NCBI RefSeq assembly: GCF_020622345.1
Contig: NZ_JACNMO010000009.1
Location: forward strand, 1-64,000
Source of the DNA: Roseobacter weihaiensis
GTDB taxonomy: Bacteria > Pseudomonadota > Alphaproteobacteria > Rhodobacterales > Rhodobacteraceae
Reading direction: 5' to 3'
DNA: 64,000 bases
Position 1 is the stretch's first letter. Each line of letters starts with the position of its first letter. Below the pieces are notes generated by a model. That model did not search any database. It was not told where the DNA came from and saw only the letters and a list, made by a program, of their open reading frames with translations. The position numbers and the translations under genes are program-made. Positions 8,436 to 16,951 of this stretch are shown here, piece by piece.

Positions 8436-9365
8436 TCAGGCGGCCTTTTCGCTGCTGGTGGGGGCCGCGTTATGGCTCCAGAAATAGACCGTTGCGGGCT
8501 CCGGTTCCCAGACGCGGGCCGCCTCGATGCCCGGCAGGTCCACCAGCGCGCGATATTCCGAGCCGAAGGCCACATATTGGTCGGTTTCCGCCATCACCGC
8601 AGGTTTGCACGCAATCGGGTCGCGCAGCACACCGAAGCCATCCTTGGTGCCGACCACGAAGGTGAAAAAGCCGTCGAGGTCTTCAAGGCTGCTTTGCAGA
8701 GCCTCCCCCAGTGTCGCGCCGTTCTGCATCTTCCAGGTCAGATAGGCGGCGCCCACCTCGGTGTCGTTTTCGGTTTCGATATGGATGCCCTCGCGGCGCA
8801 GTTTGCGGCGCAGGGAGTTGTGGTTGCTCAGCGAGCCATTGTGCACAAGGCACTGATCGTCGCCTGTGTTGAACGGATGCGCGCCCATCGTGGTGACGGC
8901 TGATTCGGTCGCCATGCGGGTATGGCCGATGCCATGCGTGCCGCGCATTTTTTCAATCTCAAAGCGAGCTGCCACATTTTTGGGCAGGCCGACTTCCTTG
9001 TAAATCTCGATGCTGTCGCCTCTGCTCATGACCCTCAGGGACGGGTCGATATCCGTCAAAACGGCCCGTGCAGCGGCCGTCTGACCCGCTGGTAGCGTCA
9101 CCACCGCATGGGTGCTTTTCACGCGCACGTCGACGGGTATGCCGAGGGGCGCGCCCAGCCGCGCCGCAAGGTCCTCAAAGCTGGTTTCAGGTGTCTCCGA
9201 CTGAAGGGTGAGCTTGGTCTTATCCTCTTGTTCTCCAGAATAAATCGCAATCCCCGCGCTGTCCGGACCGCGATCTGTCATGGTAATGAGCATTTGCGTC
9301 AGCAGCGCGCCCAGCTGAGGTTCGAGACGGCTGTCTTTCAGAAACAGTCCAACTATTCCGCACAT
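8436..9365 (-). CDS. mgsA: N-methylglutamate synthase subunit A (class II amidotransferase)
   Basis: A 309-residue class II glutamine amidotransferase that begins MCGIVGLF, so that Cys2 becomes the N-terminal nucleophile. The start at 9365 is fixed by this requirement and preceded by GGGGAA. Further family motifs are GIGHTRMATES and HNGSLSNH. It would release the methylamine group from gamma-glutamylmethylamide for the FMN subunit MgsC. It is the first gene of the minus-strand run and is divergent from the ammonium transporter, sharing a 210-base control region. Confidence 0.88.
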   Translation of the reverse strand: MCGIVGLFLKDSRLEPQLGALLTQMLITMTDRGPDSAGIAIYSGEQEDKTKLTLQSETPETSFEDLAARLGAPLGIPVDVRVKSTHAVVTLPAGQTAAARAVLTDIDPSLRVMSRGDSIEIYKEVGLPKNVAARFEIEKMRGTHGIGHTRMATESAVTTMGAHPFNTGDDQCLVHNGSLSNHNSLRRKLRREGIHIETENDTEVGAAYLTWKMQNGATLGEALQSSLEDLDGFFTFVVGTKDGFGVLRDPIACKPAVMAETDQYVAFGSEYRALVDLPGIEAARVWEPEPATVYFWSHNAAPTSSEKAA

Positions 9366-9448
9366 GGTGAATTCCCCGAAAAAACACCGCCCCTCGGGCG
9401 GCATACGAATCCGACGCTAGCACCAAAAAAATCACGGCTCAACTGTTG

Positions 9449-9459
9449 GGAAACTTTTT
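9449..9459. promoter_or_regulatory. Candidate operator in the mgsA-amt divergent region
   Basis: The 210-base region between mgsA and amt (9366-9575) holds no gene. It contains GGAAACTTTTT, identical over 11 bases to 11252-11262 upstream of dmmD, about 117 bases before the amt start. A control site for the methylamine genes is inferred; no protein is known to bind it. Confidence 0.35.
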
Positions 9460-9575
9460 TTCATGTTGGGCAAAAAATACTAGTCAGATGCGGCATCTCG
9501 TGGTTCTGTTCCGACAGTGGCGCGAAAACGCAAAGCAGCCACATCCAACAGATAGCCGACACGGGGGTCAAAAAC

Positions 9576-10991
9576 GTGGAACAACAACTTGCAGAACTCG
9601 CAGCCAAAGTGGCCGAGTTAGAGGCGGCAAGTGCGGTGGCTGCGGTCACCAACACGATGTTCGCCGAGACATTCTATTATCTAACCATCCCGCTGATGAT
9701 TATCATCCACGCGGGCTTTCTTGCCTATGAGATGGGGGCCTCGCGGCTCAAAAATGTCCTGTCGTCGGGGGTCAAGAACATCCTCGCCTTCGCCTTCATG
9801 ATCCCCACATTCTACTTCTTTGGCTGGTGGGTCTACTGGGGCTTCCCCACGGGTCTGCCGGGGGCACCCGGGCCTGCGGGCATCTCCGGTGTGGAATATG
9901 CCAATGCCATTGCGTGGGGCTGGGGGGAAAGTGCTCAGTACATGGGGCCAAATATAGCGGATCAGGCCTCGGGTGTTTTCTTTGGCGCCTTTGCGCTCTT
10001 TGCGGCAACAACGGCGTCGATCATGTCGGGGGCTGTCATTGAACGCATCCAGACCGTGGGCTTTGTGATCCTTGCGGTTGTGCTGGGCTCTTTTGCCTGG
10101 GTCGTTGCGGCGGCCTGGGGCTGGCATGCGGACGGCTGGCTGGTCACCCAATGGGGCGTACATGACTTTGGCGCGGCGGGCCTTGTGCACGCGGTTGCGG
10201 GCTTCTTTGCCCTGGGCGTGCTCATCAACCTTGGGCCCCGTATCGGCAAGTTCAACGCGGACGGCTCGGCGAATCACATTCCGGGCCACAACCTGCCGCT
10301 GACGGTCACGGGCCTGATGCTTATCATCGTCGGGTTCTGGGGCTTTCTGATGGCCTGCGTGATCGTACCGGGTGAAGCGTGGAGCTGGTCTGCCAGCACG
10401 CCGACCACCATATACGGCACGCCGATCACGCTGTCTGCGCTGTCCTTCAACATCCTGATGGGCATTTCGGGCGGTATCATCGGCAGCTGGGTTCTCACCC
10501 GCGATCCGTTCTGGATGATGTCGGGCGCGCTGGCGGGGATCATCTCGGTCGCCTCCGGCCTTGATATCTATTATCCGGCGCTGGCCTTCATCATCGCGTT
10601 TTCGGCCGGCATTCTGCTCAAGCCCTGTGCGGATTTCCTTGAAAACCGGGGCATCGACGATGCGGTTGGTGCGGTGACGGTGCATGGCACAATCGGTCTC
10701 TACGGTCTGATTATGCTCGGCATCTGGGGTTCTGGTTTTCCGGCGCTTCAGGGGGAGGCAGGCAGTGTGCCGACGATTTCTTTGATGGGGCAGATCGTGG
10801 GCGCCGTGGTGTTTTTCCTGATCGGCTTTGTGCCGGGCTACGTGGTTTCGCTGGTTCTGAAAATGCTGGGCATGCTGCGTATTCCGCAAGGGGCGGAAGA
10901 GGCCGGCATGGACCTCGTCAAGGTCCCTGCACGGGGCTACCCGGAATGGGGGGATGACGCCCCTGTGACACCTGCGCATCCCGCCGAATAA
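9576..10991 (+). CDS. amt: Ammonium (methylammonium) transporter, Amt family, with N-terminal coiled coil
   Basis: A 471-residue Amt/Mep/Rh channel. I chose the GTG at 9576 because a GGGGG ribosome site stands upstream and the segment EQQLAELAAKVAELEA is a heptad coiled coil that precedes the first membrane helix. About eleven membrane helices follow. The two pore histidines are visible in DFGAAGLVHAVAG and VHGTIGLYG. The protein carries ammonium, and possibly methylammonium, across the inner membrane. Next to gmaS/mgs, methylamine uptake or recapture of released ammonium fits. An internal ATG at 9659 is an alternative start that would remove the coiled coil. It is followed by a small membrane protein with a good ribosome site. 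Confidence 0.87.
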   Translation: MEQQLAELAAKVAELEAASAVAAVTNTMFAETFYYLTIPLMIIIHAGFLAYEMGASRLKNVLSSGVKNILAFAFMIPTFYFFGWWVYWGFPTGLPGAPGPAGISGVEYANAIAWGWGESAQYMGPNIADQASGVFFGAFALFAATTASIMSGAVIERIQTVGFVILAVVLGSFAWVVAAAWGWHADGWLVTQWGVHDFGAAGLVHAVAGFFALGVLINLGPRIGKFNADGSANHIPGHNLPLTVTGLMLIIVGFWGFLMACVIVPGEAWSWSASTPTTIYGTPITLSALSFNILMGISGGIIGSWVLTRDPFWMMSGALAGIISVASGLDIYYPALAFIIAFSAGILLKPCADFLENRGIDDAVGAVTVHGTIGLYGLIMLGIWGSGFPALQGEAGSVPTISLMGQIVGAVVFFLIGFVPGYVVSLVLKMLGMLRIPQGAEEAGMDLVKVPARGYPEWGDDAPVTPAHPAE

Positions 10992-11015
10992 CGACAAACC
11001 TGAAAGGAGAAAGAT

Positions 11016-11186
11016 ATGTTTCCATACGAAGAAGCCAGCTGGTCGGTTGTTGACGGTGCCATGTTCATGGGCTGGGGATCTGCCCTGCCGGGGGGTGCAA
11101 CACTTGTCGCGGGGCTGCTCTGCGTGCTCGTGCTGGTCTATGGCCAGCGGTCTGAGGCGCAAAAGGCCAAACGCTTCGACAAGTAA
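11016..11186 (+). CDS. 56-residue single-helix membrane protein following amt
   Basis: ATG 11016 is preceded by AAAGGAGA at ideal distance. The protein starts MFPYEEASWSVVDGAMFMGW, has one hydrophobic helix (LVAGLLCVLVLVYG) and ends in a basic tail (QRSEAQKAKRFDK). It lies 24 bases after amt and just before a terminator, so it is the last gene of the amt transcript. The strong ribosome site and placement make it real although it is below usual ORF length limits. An accessory subunit or stabiliser of the transporter is a reasonable guess; no family function is known to me. Confidence 0.75.
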   Translation: MFPYEEASWSVVDGAMFMGWGSALPGGATLVAGLLCVLVLVYGQRSEAQKAKRFDK

Positions 11187-11203
11187 GCGAGCGCGCATCC
11201 AGA

Positions 11204-11228
11204 GGGGCCGTCAGCGCGGCCCCTTTTT
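11204..11228 (+). terminator. Rho-independent terminator of the amt unit
   Basis: Perfect seven-base stem GGGGCCG / CGGCCCC with a six-base loop, followed by five T, 18 bases after the stop of the 56-residue gene. It separates amt from dmmDABC. Confidence 0.9.
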
Positions 11229-11251
11229 CCTGTCGTTTCATTTGCCCAGCA

Positions 11252-11262
11252 GGAAACTTTTT
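11252..11262. promoter_or_regulatory. Candidate operator upstream of dmmD
   Basis: GGAAACTTTTT, identical to 9449-9459, lies 75 bases before the dmmD start and is extended on its left as AGCAGGAAA, similar to the copies at 4950 and 15923. Recurrence within one pathway is the only evidence. Confidence 0.35.
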
Positions 11263-11336
11263 CTACTGACAGTCTTGATTTTGAGGCTGTCCTGAGTCTC
11301 AATCAAGGCAACAAACACATCAAGTGGGAGATCGGA

Positions 11337-12482
11337 ATGGCCATTCTTTGGAGAACATCAGCACTGGCGCAGCGCCACGCGGAAATCGGCGGCGAGCTGG
11401 AAGACTGGAATGGCATGGGCACCGCGTGGTTCTACGATCATACGCCTGAACGCGCCAAGGCCGACTACGAGGCGATCCGCACCAAGGCGGGGCTGATGGA
11501 TGTCTCGGGGCTCAAGAAATGCCACGTGGTCGGGCCCGATGCGGCCTATGTGATCGACCGGGTCACAACGCGGAACGTGGAAAAGATCATGCCCGGCCGC
11601 TCCACCTACGCCTCGATCCTGAACGATCAGGGCAAGTTCGTTGACGACTGCATTATCTACCGGCTGTCGGTGAATTCCTGGCTGGTGGTGCATGGCACCG
11701 GTACAGGCATGGAGCAACTGACAACGGTGGCCGCCGCCAAAAACTGTTCTGTTCTGTTTGACGACGACATGCATGATATGTCCCTGCAAGGGCCTGTCGC
11801 CGTTGATTTTCTGGCCAAGCACGTCGAGGGCATCCGCGATCTGGCCTATTTCGGTATGATGCAGACCAAACTTTTTGGCTGCCCCGTGATGATCTCGCGC
11901 ACCGGGTATACGGGAGAGCGCGGGTACGAGATTTTCTGCCAGCGCAAACATGCGGTGCACCTTTGGGACAACATCCTTTCGGAAGGGGCGTCGATGGGCA
12001 TCCAGCCGGTGCAGTTCAGCACGCTCGATCTGCTGCGCACCGAGAGCTATCTGCTGTTTTATCCCGGCGACAACTCCGAGACCTATCCCTTCGACGGTGA
12101 GACCTGCGGCGATACGCTGTGGGAACTAGGTCTGGAGTTCACTGTTTCTCCCGGCAAGACAGGGTTCATCGGGGCCGAGAACCATTATGCCTCCGAGGGC
12201 AAGGAACGCTTCAAGATTTACGGTGTCCTGCTGGACGGGACGACCCCCGCCGACGAAGGCGCGGACCTGCTCAAAGACGGTGAAAAGGTCGGTGTTGTCA
12301 CCTTCGGTATGTATTCGGAGCTCAACCAGCACAACGTGGGCATTGCCCGCATGCCCGTTTCTTGTGCAACGCCCGGCACCGCATTGACAGTGCGTAACGC
12401 GGACGGGGCCGAAATTGCTGCAACCGCGCAGGAAATGCCTTTCTATGACAAGGACAAGTCCATTCGAACCGCCAAGGGCTGA
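11337..12482 (+). CDS. dmmD: GcvT-like protein of dimethylamine catabolism
   Basis: A 381-residue aminomethyltransferase (GcvT) fold protein of the tetrahydrofolate-binding kind: YEAIRTKAGLMDVSGLKK, ISRTGYTGERGYEIF and HNVGIARMPV. In Ruegeria pomeroyi, dmmD stands first in dmmDABC and is needed for growth on methylated amines although not for the monooxygenase itself. It probably handles the formaldehyde or C1 unit released by demethylation via tetrahydrofolate. The order here, dmmD then A, B and C, is the same. A TMAO demethylase (Tdm) is excluded, because that enzyme is roughly twice as long with an extra N-terminal domain. Confidence 0.85.
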   Translation: MAILWRTSALAQRHAEIGGELEDWNGMGTAWFYDHTPERAKADYEAIRTKAGLMDVSGLKKCHVVGPDAAYVIDRVTTRNVEKIMPGRSTYASILNDQGKFVDDCIIYRLSVNSWLVVHGTGTGMEQLTTVAAAKNCSVLFDDDMHDMSLQGPVAVDFLAKHVEGIRDLAYFGMMQTKLFGCPVMISRTGYTGERGYEIFCQRKHAVHLWDNILSEGASMGIQPVQFSTLDLLRTESYLLFYPGDNSETYPFDGETCGDTLWELGLEFTVSPGKTGFIGAENHYASEGKERFKIYGVLLDGTTPADEGADLLKDGEKVGVVTFGMYSELNQHNVGIARMPVSCATPGTALTVRNADGAEIAATAQEMPFYDKDKSIRTAKG

Positions 12483-12527
12483 ACCGGATCAGCCCCAAGT
12501 GTGACCAGCATCAGCCAGAGGAACCCA

Positions 12528-13130
12528 ATGTCGACCTTCGCTTTTCCACCCAGCATCAAGAGCCGCCCGGTCTGGGGCAGCTTTGAGCCGCAGTCAGGCT
12601 CGGCGTACCTGTTCGTGGCCGACGCAGAGGGGGCCGAGGCCATCCTTGATCTGGCCAAGGTGGCGCCCGCGCTGATGGCGTCCGCGCATATCATCTACAT
12701 CCCCAAAGGAACCGATTTCGAAACGGCCCTGCGTGCCCTGAACCCCGCGCAGCTTTATGTCGGGCCCAGCTATGCGGCCTCCCTGCCACGGCTGCGCAAG
12801 ACGCTTGAGGATGCCAAGATGGGGCTTCAGGTGTATCTGTCGGGCAGCGAAGGGCTGATGGGACAGGCGATGCGCGAGGCGGCAGAAGCGGGCATTCCGC
12901 ACGCCGCCATCCAGACTGAGCATCGCGGGTCCGTCGCGCGGCGCATGCAATGTGTGCACTGCAAGGGCATCACCGAAGATGTGGCGGTTGACCCCTTTGT
13001 CTGCTCCCACTGCGGGTTGAACCTGTTTGTGCGCGATCACTATTCGCGCCGACTGGCCGCCTATCAGGGCGTGTGTATCGACGCCGAAGCGCCTGGATGC
13101 GTGCCGGAGCCAAAGGGGATTTACGAATGA
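12528..13130 (+). CDS. dmmA: Dimethylamine monooxygenase subunit DmmA
   Basis: A 200-residue protein of the DmmA family. The N-terminal two thirds has an alpha/beta character (SGSAYLFVADAEGAEAILDLA, LYVGPSYAASLPRLRK). The C-terminal part has two CxxC pairs (CVHCKG and CSHCGLN) that look like a small metal-binding knuckle. In R. pomeroyi DmmA, B and C together oxidise dimethylamine to monomethylamine. The start has GAGGAA before it. The stop overlaps the dmmB start as ATGA. What DmmA does chemically is not obvious from sequence; the cysteine pairs suggest zinc or iron binding. Confidence 0.83.
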   Translation: MSTFAFPPSIKSRPVWGSFEPQSGSAYLFVADAEGAEAILDLAKVAPALMASAHIIYIPKGTDFETALRALNPAQLYVGPSYAASLPRLRKTLEDAKMGLQVYLSGSEGLMGQAMREAAEAGIPHAAIQTEHRGSVARRMQCVHCKGITEDVAVDPFVCSHCGLNLFVRDHYSRRLAAYQGVCIDAEAPGCVPEPKGIYE

Positions 13131-14089
13131 GTGGCGCAGAAAAAATCGCCGTCAAGGTGACCGAGATCGTGCCGGTCAACGATCTGGTGACGCGCTTTCG
13201 GTTCGAGCGGGTAGACGGTGGCGCTTTGCCCACCTTCTCTGGCGGTGCACACACCGTGGTTGAGATGCAGGATGGTGAGATCACGCGGCTCAACCCCTAT
13301 TCGCTGATGTCCGATCCGATGGACCCATCCGCCTATACGATCTCGGTGCGGCGCGATGATAAAGGACGCGGTGGCTCGCTCTTCATGCATCAAAAAGTGC
13401 AGGTCGGGGACGAGATGACGATCAGCTACCCGGTCAACCTCTTTCCACTCGATCTGCGGGCCAAAAAGCATCTGTTTCTGGCCGGGGGCATCGGGATCAC
13501 GCCGTTTCTGGCTCAGATCAAGCAGCTTGAGCGTTTGGGGGGCCATTGGGAGCTGCATTACGCCTGCCGTACCCCGGCGCTGGGGTCTTACGTGGATGAG
13601 CTGACAGCGCATCACCCGAATGAGACCCATGTCTATTACGATGATCAGGATCAGGCGATTGACCTGAAAAACCTGCTGGATGGCCAGCCGCTGGGCACCC
13701 ATGTCTATGTCTGCGGGCCGAAAGGCATGATCGACTGGGTGCGCTCCACCGCCCAAGCCGAGGGCTGGCCGCGGGAGATGGTGCATTACGAGGAGTTCCT
13801 CGCCCCACAGCCTGGCAAACCCTTTGAGGTCAAGCTGGCTGTGTCGAACAAGGTCATCGCGGTGGGCGAGCACGAAAGCCTGCTCGAGGCGATTGAACGC
13901 GCCGGTGTCGATGCGCCCTATCTGTGCCGGGGCGGTGCTTGTGGTCAGTGCGAGACGGATGTGATCGACTATGCAGGCAAATTCATTCACCGCGATCACT
14001 GGCTGGAAGAGGAACAACAGGCGAGCGGCAAAAAGATCATGCCCTGCGTGTCACGATTTGAGGGCAGAACCCTCGTGCTGGACCGATAA
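13127..14089 (+). CDS. dmmB: Dimethylamine monooxygenase reductase subunit DmmB
   Basis: A 320-residue oxidoreductase of the phthalate-dioxygenase-reductase (VanB) type. Its domains are an N-terminal flavin-binding barrel (NPYSLMSDPMDPSAYTISVR), a nucleotide domain (LFLAGGIGITPFLAQIKQL) and a C-terminal plant-type 2Fe-2S ferredoxin with CRGGACGQC and a final cysteine in IMPCVSR. It would pass electrons from NAD(P)H through flavin and the iron-sulfur cluster to the haem subunit DmmC. Its ATG overlaps the dmmA stop, and dmmC follows after nine bases. Its position inside dmmDABC decides the partner. Confidence 0.88.
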   Translation: MSGAEKIAVKVTEIVPVNDLVTRFRFERVDGGALPTFSGGAHTVVEMQDGEITRLNPYSLMSDPMDPSAYTISVRRDDKGRGGSLFMHQKVQVGDEMTISYPVNLFPLDLRAKKHLFLAGGIGITPFLAQIKQLERLGGHWELHYACRTPALGSYVDELTAHHPNETHVYYDDQDQAIDLKNLLDGQPLGTHVYVCGPKGMIDWVRSTAQAEGWPREMVHYEEFLAPQPGKPFEVKLAVSNKVIAVGEHESLLEAIERAGVDAPYLCRGGACGQCETDVIDYAGKFIHRDHWLEEEQQASGKKIMPCVSRFEGRTLVLDR

Positions 14090-14098
14090 GGAGCCCTC

Positions 14099-15166
14099 AT
14101 GACAATTCAATTCAACGACGAGACCTTTCGCGACGATTACACCTTTCGGAATTCCGATTGGGCGCTCAAGCGGTTTCCCTTTCCGTTCCACGAAGACAGC
14201 TACATGTATTCGGTCAACATGGAGCAACACCGGGGCGGGCCCGAAGGATCGGTCTACGAAAAACGCTTTGACGTGGACGAGCATTACGTGAGCGAAATGC
14301 GCGACCGCGCGCAGGTCCTGAGTGAAGATCCTTTGCGCTGCCAGTCGCTGCCTCATATGACGCTGGCGGGCTGGGATGTGCTGGAGCTTATCATGGTCAG
14401 CAAGTCCGAGGATTACCCGGATCTTTTTGAGCTGCACCGCGATGGCAATCGCTGGCGCTGGATCAACAAGCCGCTGGGCATTGACGATACCTTCACGTTT
14501 CTGGATGAAGCGACGCTGCCCTACGGTCCACTGGAATACATCACGCGGCAGACGCAGGGCGATTTTGCCGTATTGGATCAGCGTGACGACAACCTGTGGA
14601 TGGACGCGGGCATGGTTACCACCCAGGCGGACTGGAGCCTCGATTTCGACATCGGCATGAACTTTTTCGAATGGCACGCGCCGGTGCCGATGGCGCATGA
14701 AAAGGGCATCTTTGTGCGCGCGCTCAAGTTCCTGATGAACATCCAGCAGGGCGCGCCGGCGCGTCGGCTGAACTGGACGATGACGGTGAACCCGCTACTC
14801 GACACCAGCCCCGAGAACTACCACAAATGGGGCATCCAGAAGACCACGCTCACACCTGAAAACATCGGCGCAAAACAGCATCTGCGGGTTGAGTTGCAGA
14901 CATTTTTCCGCCTGCCGAGATCGAATGCGCTGGTGTTTCCGATCCGGTGTTACCTGTGCAGTTTTCAGGATCTGATGACCGTCCCGAAATGGGGGCGGCG
15001 GCTGCACCGGGTGGTGCGCGATCTGCCAGCGGAACTGGCGACATACAAGGGCTTCATCGACAATCGTCCGCTGATGCTGGACTACCTGTCAGGTTTTGAC
15101 GACGGGCTGCCAACCTCGCCCGGCATCTGGCCGGATCTAGAGACCGAACCGCCACTGGCCAAATAG
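14099..15166 (+). CDS. dmmC: Dimethylamine monooxygenase haem subunit (heme-dependent oxidative N-demethylase, DUF3445)
   Basis: A 355-residue DUF3445 protein. This family contains the haem-dependent oxidative N-demethylases that convert secondary amines such as dimethylamine to the primary amine plus formaldehyde. Family-like segments include the aromatic-rich N-terminus and the central ADWSLDFDIGMNFFEWH and VRALKFLMNIQQGAPARRLN. AAGGAG stands eight bases before ATG 14099. It is the last gene of dmmDABC, converging on the XRE-cupin regulator gene 21 bases away. Confidence 0.86.
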   Translation: MTIQFNDETFRDDYTFRNSDWALKRFPFPFHEDSYMYSVNMEQHRGGPEGSVYEKRFDVDEHYVSEMRDRAQVLSEDPLRCQSLPHMTLAGWDVLELIMVSKSEDYPDLFELHRDGNRWRWINKPLGIDDTFTFLDEATLPYGPLEYITRQTQGDFAVLDQRDDNLWMDAGMVTTQADWSLDFDIGMNFFEWHAPVPMAHEKGIFVRALKFLMNIQQGAPARRLNWTMTVNPLLDTSPENYHKWGIQKTTLTPENIGAKQHLRVELQTFFRLPRSNALVFPIRCYLCSFQDLMTVPKWGRRLHRVVRDLPAELATYKGFIDNRPLMLDYLSGFDDGLPTSPGIWPDLETEPPLAK

Positions 15167-15186
15167 CCCCGCGCGAGCAGAGCGAG

Positions 15187-15843
15187 TCAGGTCATCTGCG
15201 GGTAGGAAATCACCGCAAGATACTTGGCGGGCAGTTTCACCAGCACCTCAGGGCCGTGGGGCGCATCCGCGTCGAAAAACAGGGTGTCTCCGGGCTGCAT
15301 CTTAAAGACATTGTCGCCATGCCGGTAATCCACCTCGCCTTCGAGCATATAGATCATCTCTATGCCGCCATGCTGGAATGTCGGAAAGACGTCCGACTTA
15401 TCCGACAGGGTGATGAGATAGGGCTCCACGATCACGCCGCTGGCGTTGGACCCGATGTGGCCCAACAGATTATACTGATGGTTGGCGCGGGTCCCCTCGC
15501 GCTCCAGCTCCACACCTTCGCCGGCTTTGGTATGAACTGCCTCGCGCTTTTCCTCGAAGCCTTTGAAAAAAGCGGTGAGCGGCACGGACAGCGCATTTGC
15601 AAGGGTCTGGAGCGTGGTCAGCGAGGGGGAGGTATTCCCGTTCTCGATCTTGGAGAGCATGCCGATCGACAGCCCCGTGTTCGCCGAAAGCTCCGCAACG
15701 GTAATGTCTTTTTGCCTGCGATGGCTCCGCACTTCGCGGCCAATCGCGATCTCAAGAACCTTTTCGCGCGCCTCACGCACCCTGTGAGGGTCCTGGGCAA
15801 GCTTGATCGTGCCGGGTGCACGCGTCTTTTTCAGGTCTTTCAA
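15187..15843 (-). CDS. XRE-family HTH regulator with C-terminal cupin domain
   Basis: A 218-residue regulator. The helix-turn-helix lies near residues 35-90 (ITVAELSANTGLSIGMLSKIE, SPSLTTLQTLANAL). The cupin effector domain lies near residues 130-215 (GGIEMIYMLEGEVDYRHGD, MQPGDTLFFDADAPHGPE). I set the start at TTG 15843 because AAGGAAAG lies six bases upstream and no ATG fits the family length. Such PuuR-like regulators sense small amines, amino acids or glutamyl intermediates. It stands between dmmC and the divergent AraC-type gene, so control of the methylamine genes is likely. Confidence 0.82.
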   Translation of the reverse strand: MKDLKKTRAPGTIKLAQDPHRVREAREKVLEIAIGREVRSHRRQKDITVAELSANTGLSIGMLSKIENGNTSPSLTTLQTLANALSVPLTAFFKGFEEKREAVHTKAGEGVELEREGTRANHQYNLLGHIGSNASGVIVEPYLITLSDKSDVFPTFQHGGIEMIYMLEGEVDYRHGDNVFKMQPGDTLFFDADAPHGPEVLVKLPAKYLAVISYPQMT

Positions 15844-15922
15844 CGTGTCTTTCCTTTTGCGCCCAGAGGCTCTGGTCCAATTTTGGCAGACAGTCGCACA
15901 ACTGGCTATCAAGGTGCAATTA

Positions 15923-15931
15923 TTTCCTGTT
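15923..15931. promoter_or_regulatory. Candidate operator between the two regulator genes
   Basis: TTTCCTGTT in the 100-base divergent region between the XRE-cupin and AraC genes, identical (inverted) to 4950-4958 upstream of tmm. It could be an autoregulatory site. It lies only 12 bases before the AraC-type start. Confidence 0.3.
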
Positions 15932-15943
15932 AGTATAAAAAAG

Positions 15944-16951
15944 ATGACGGAGAATAAAAAAACCAAGATCGGATTTCTGGTCTTTCCAGGCTTTCCGATG
16001 GCCTGCCTGACCTCGATGATCGAACCCTTGCGCGCGGCCAATGAAATCGTGGGATTCACCGCCTTTGACTGGGCCATTCTGTCGGAGCAGGGCAGCACCG
16101 TCACCTCCAGCGCGAGGGTCGTTTTCCAGGCCGATGCCGCGCTGTCGGAGGCGGAGGGTTTTGCCCAGCTCTTTCTTCTGTCGGCCCCGACAAGCGAGTT
16201 CACGGACCCCACCCTGTCGCGGGGCCGGTTGCGCAGGCTTGACCGGCACGGCACGCTTTTGGGCGCGGTGAGCGGGGGCGTTTTCCCGCTTGCGCGGGCC
16301 GGGCTGCTGGACAGCGCCAAGACCTCGGTGCATTGGTGCTACGCGGCGGCTTTTGCGCAGGAGTTTCCGCAGATTGCCGGCACCAATGAAGTGATTTCCA
16401 TTGACGGGCGTCGTATCACCGTCTCCGGGGCGGCGGCGGCCTTTGATCTGGCGCTGCATCTTGTCAGCGACAAGCTGGGCCAAGGCGTTGCGACCGAGGT
16501 TGCGTGCTGGTTCCAGCATGCGATTGTCCGGGGGCAGGGGGTCGATCAGAAGGTGCCGACCGTGCGGGCGGAAAGCACAGATGACATGCTGCCGCAGATC
16601 GTGCGGGAGGCGGTGGATATCTTTGCCAGCCACATTGAGGATCCGATCAAGGTTGCGGATGCTGCTGATATCATTGGTGTTTCCGCGCGGCAGTTGGAGC
16701 GGATGTTTCGCAAGGCAACGGGGCGCAGTCCGCTGCATTACTATCGCGCGATGCGCATGAATGCCGCCCGGCAACTGGTGCTCTATTCCAACGAAAACAT
16801 GACAGATATTGCGCTCGCCGTCGGCTATGCCTCAGCCACGCCGATGATCCAGAACTACAAGGAAATCTTTGGCATCCACCCTGCGGCAGACCGCGACAAG
16901 ATCAATCTATTCCGGGTGCGCAAGAATGCGGCGGTCCCGACCGCGCATTAG
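15944..16951 (+). CDS. GATase1-like AraC family transcriptional regulator (GlxA/GbdR type)
   Basis: A 335-residue regulator. It has an N-terminal DJ-1/PfpI-like amidotransferase-fold sensor domain (IGFLVFPGFPMACLTSMIEPLRAANEI) without an obvious catalytic cysteine, and a C-terminal AraC double helix-turn-helix (ADIIGVSARQLERMFRKATGRSP, MTDIALAVGYASATPMIQNYKE). GbdR and related proteins of this architecture control betaine, dimethylglycine and sarcosine breakdown. Here it lies convergent with, and overlaps by four bases, the sarcosine-oxidase-type genes, so it probably controls that operon or the whole methylamine set. ATG 15944 fits family length. Confidence 0.82.
   Translation: MTENKKTKIGFLVFPGFPMACLTSMIEPLRAANEIVGFTAFDWAILSEQGSTVTSSARVVFQADAALSEAEGFAQLFLLSAPTSEFTDPTLSRGRLRRLDRHGTLLGAVSGGVFPLARAGLLDSAKTSVHWCYAAAFAQEFPQIAGTNEVISIDGRRITVSGAAAAFDLALHLVSDKLGQGVATEVACWFQHAIVRGQGVDQKVPTVRAESTDDMLPQIVREAVDIFASHIEDPIKVADAADIIGVSARQLERMFRKATGRSPLHYYRAMRMNAARQLVLYSNENMTDIALAVGYASATPMIQNYKEIFGIHPAADRDKINLFRVRKNAAVPTAH

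Noticed and set aside
3591-8665. Very long plus-strand open frames (up to 756 codons) opposite tmm, gmaS, mgsC and mgsB
   Set aside because: They mirror the codon structure of the real minus-strand genes in GC-rich DNA, have no family motifs, and lack ribosome sites.
9681-11198. 505-codon minus-strand frame opposite amt
   Set aside because: Antisense shadow, rich in Arg/His/Pro; amt on the plus strand has clear motifs, a start and a terminator.
11337-12482. TMAO demethylase (Tdm) as identity for the GcvT-like gene
   Set aside because: Tdm is about twice this length with an additional N-terminal metal-binding domain; the gene order here is dmmD-A-B-C.
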